A stretch of DNA of 64,000 nt from Yamagishiella unicocca (lineage: Eukaryota; Chlorophyta; Chlorophyceae; Chlamydomonadales; Volvocaceae), in NCBI GenBank assembly GCA_003116995.1, contig BDSL01000001.1:248001-312000 (forward strand). The letters run 5' to 3'. A program made the translations under genes and the position numbers. This document shows, piece after piece, positions 62,400 through 64,000 of this stretch (positions are counted from its first letter, which is position 1; each line of letters opens with the position of its first letter). The notes beneath the pieces were generated by a model that did no database searches, was not told the DNA's origin, and worked only from the letters and a program-made list of their open reading frames with translations.

Positions 62400-63838
62400 T
62401 GTTGTGTCTGGGCCCTGAGGGGTTGCGATGGGAGTCGCGGTGGGTTAGGTGATAAAGGCTAAAGCGGTCGCCTCCTTGGGACAGGAGAAACGCGCGGGAC
62501 GGCCTTTGAACCTTCCGAGAAAATCTGCACGACCTGTTCGAACAGTGTTCGTCCGTCCAGTGGTTCCAAGCATGTTTGGTGAAGAGAGGATAACGGATAT
62601 CACAAGTAGGACGCAGCATGAAGGTCACAGCACGGCACTGAGCACGAGGCTGTCAAACCCGTCGCGACCAGTGGAGCGCAGGGGAGCCGCCCCTGGTGGA
62701 AAATCCAGCGGTAGGCCAATAATTTTCGTTGAAGTTTTGGCTGTAAACAAGCGATGCGCGTCGAGGCCTGTGGCGCGCCTGTCGAAGAGCTGGACATCAC
62801 TGCAGTACTCGCCACGTACACCCGTTAGGACCCGTCCCGACTTCGGATGTCCGATCGCACGCACAATCGCTTGTATAAGTTAAGCTGATGGAATATTTGA
62901 ACTTCTGCACCTCTGGATGTTTGTCAGCTCACGTCAGGTCACGGACGGAACAGCCTAGAAAGTGAGGCCCACGCAAGTCCCTGCAATACCGCTGACCGTC
63001 AGCCGGATCCCAATATTTCAGAAATTTCAGAAATATTTTGTCTTCATCCTAACCGGCGATGCACAAAACGGGCCTTGGATGGCCACGCGACTTGCGGCAA
63101 AGCTGTTGGAACAAGGAATAAGTCGTGGTCCTTTAGTTACTATATTGTAGAAGCAGGCGAGGTGTTGCACAACACAAAGACGGGTGCTGGGCAGTACGGC
63201 GCAGCGCGGGCAGCCTTTGTCGCATCCTTGCCAAAATGTGGATACGCTTATTTTATACTGCCATTATGTAGCTAGAGGCCCCTGCCAGCACCCCTTTGCC
63301 ATGAAATGGGAGTTGGGATGCCGCGGTTAGTAAGTTTGTGCCTAATATTGTACCAACGGAAAAACGACCTGGAGAATCAGCACCTCGAGTTTACGGCATT
63401 CCACCAATCACTAAAATGCCACATAATTCGCCGCCGGATTTGGTTCTGTCGCCGTGAATGCAGCCAGGTTGCATACTCCCTAGGAAACTACGTGGAAAGG
63501 ACCGGTATTGTCCTAATAACAACAGGGGAAGTGTTTTTACAACTCGTTATTGAGATATAGTTGGTAGATCACTCTTCGCCCTCACCTAAATGTCCATACA
63601 GATTGCTCGCAGCAGGCCGAAGTCGCCGAACGCACGCGGCCCTTATGCCTTAGGTAGACAACAGTAATGTTCATTATTCTTAGGCGTTAAGGGCTGCTGC
63701 AGTATAGCTCGTGGCACAACCTGCTGAGGCGTCGACTTTTACCGCAGTGGCGTCACCATACCTCCTTGGGCTGGGCGGCGACCCACCTGATAGCGCAGGA
63801 CATTGGCATTGAGTGGAACATTTGTTACAAACGCTGCG
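62400..63838. other. Spacer without recognised genes
   Basis: This lies upstream of both the small minus-strand gene and the plus-strand gene entering at 63839, so it should hold their promoters. Short ORFs on both strands show no motifs. Confidence 0.35.
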
Positions 63839-64000
63839 ATGCCTTCAAAGGCTTATGACACAACTGGCGGTGACGCCGGAGGCGCTGGTGTCATGAAGAC
63901 GGGTCCAATGGTCCCATTCAATGCCTCCTCTGATGAGAACCGATTAATAGTTGCCGAGCAATTGCAAATCAGCCAGGCGCCGGAAGTGACGAGCGGCCCG
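63839..64000 (+). CDS. 5' end of an unidentified gene, cut by the window
   Basis: An ATG at 63839 opens a frame that stays open for 54 codons to the window edge, starting MPSKAYDTTGGDAGGAGVMK and continuing through NASSDENRLIVAEQLQIS. The composition is coding-like, with acidic and polar residues, but there is no domain to name it. The start is the first ATG in frame. Confidence 0.4.
   Translation, partial: MPSKAYDTTGGDAGGAGVMKTGPMVPFNASSDENRLIVAEQLQISQAPEVTSGP

Overview
This window is nuclear DNA from a green alga, most likely a volvocalean (Chlamydomonas, Gonium or Volvox relative). The evidence is GC-rich exons split by many short GT-AG introns, TGTAA polyadenylation signals a little downstream of several stops, a scavenger-receptor (SRCR) protein with proline-rich spacers, a prolyl 4-hydroxylase, and plant-like basal machinery (TFIIH p44, CHD1). 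The longer spacers look poorer in GC than the exons and contain tandem and dispersed repeats. No bacterial, phage, CRISPR, rRNA or tRNA feature was seen.

Layout, left to right. (1) 240-998, minus: small plastid-targeted DUF1517-like protein. (2) 2117-4816, plus: EamA/DMT transporter, first exon not resolved. (3) 4.8-11.7 kb: mostly gene-poor, with one cluster of coding-like exons (8.1-9.1 kb). (4) 11734-12852, minus: an unrecognised six-exon gene. (5) 13084-16890, minus: TFIIH subunit p44 (GTF2H2/SSL1), eight exons. (6) 19456-22654, plus: secreted nucleoside-phosphorylase-superfamily protein, eight exons. (7) 24924-27206, minus: membrane-anchored prolyl 4-hydroxylase, six exons. (8) 28247-32324, minus: secreted protein with three SRCR domains and proline-rich spacers, fifteen exons. 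(9) 33335-36191, plus: MFS (MFSD6-like) transporter. (10) 36689-51773, plus: a 28-exon CHD1-type chromatin remodeler with an unusual RD/RE/RS-rich tail. (11) 53165-55509, minus: a protein joining a UFD1 domain to a UBX domain. (12) 55903-57477, minus: divergent sulfotransferase-like secretory protein. (13) 57652-60139, plus: organelle-targeted protein carrying only the C-terminal domain of Ycf45/SpoIIIAA-type ATPases. (14) 62092-62399, minus: a 55-residue two-exon protein. (15) 63839 to the window end, plus: the start of an unidentified gene.

Gene models were built by hand by following reading phase across introns. Except for the DMT gene (no exon 1) and the low-confidence entries, every model closes in phase from start to stop. 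The genes do not form one pathway. Two themes recur. One is gene expression and chromatin (CHD1 and TFIIH p44). The other is secretion and extracellular matrix (prolyl 4-hydroxylase, SRCR/proline-rich protein, sulfotransferase-like protein, secreted phosphorylase). The prolyl 4-hydroxylase lies next to a proline-rich secreted protein that could be its kind of substrate. The most unusual observations are the UFD1-UBX fusion, a triplicated in-frame splice donor in GTF2H2, a 32-bp minisatellite at a CHD1 exon edge, and a degenerate repeat family that recurs inside introns.
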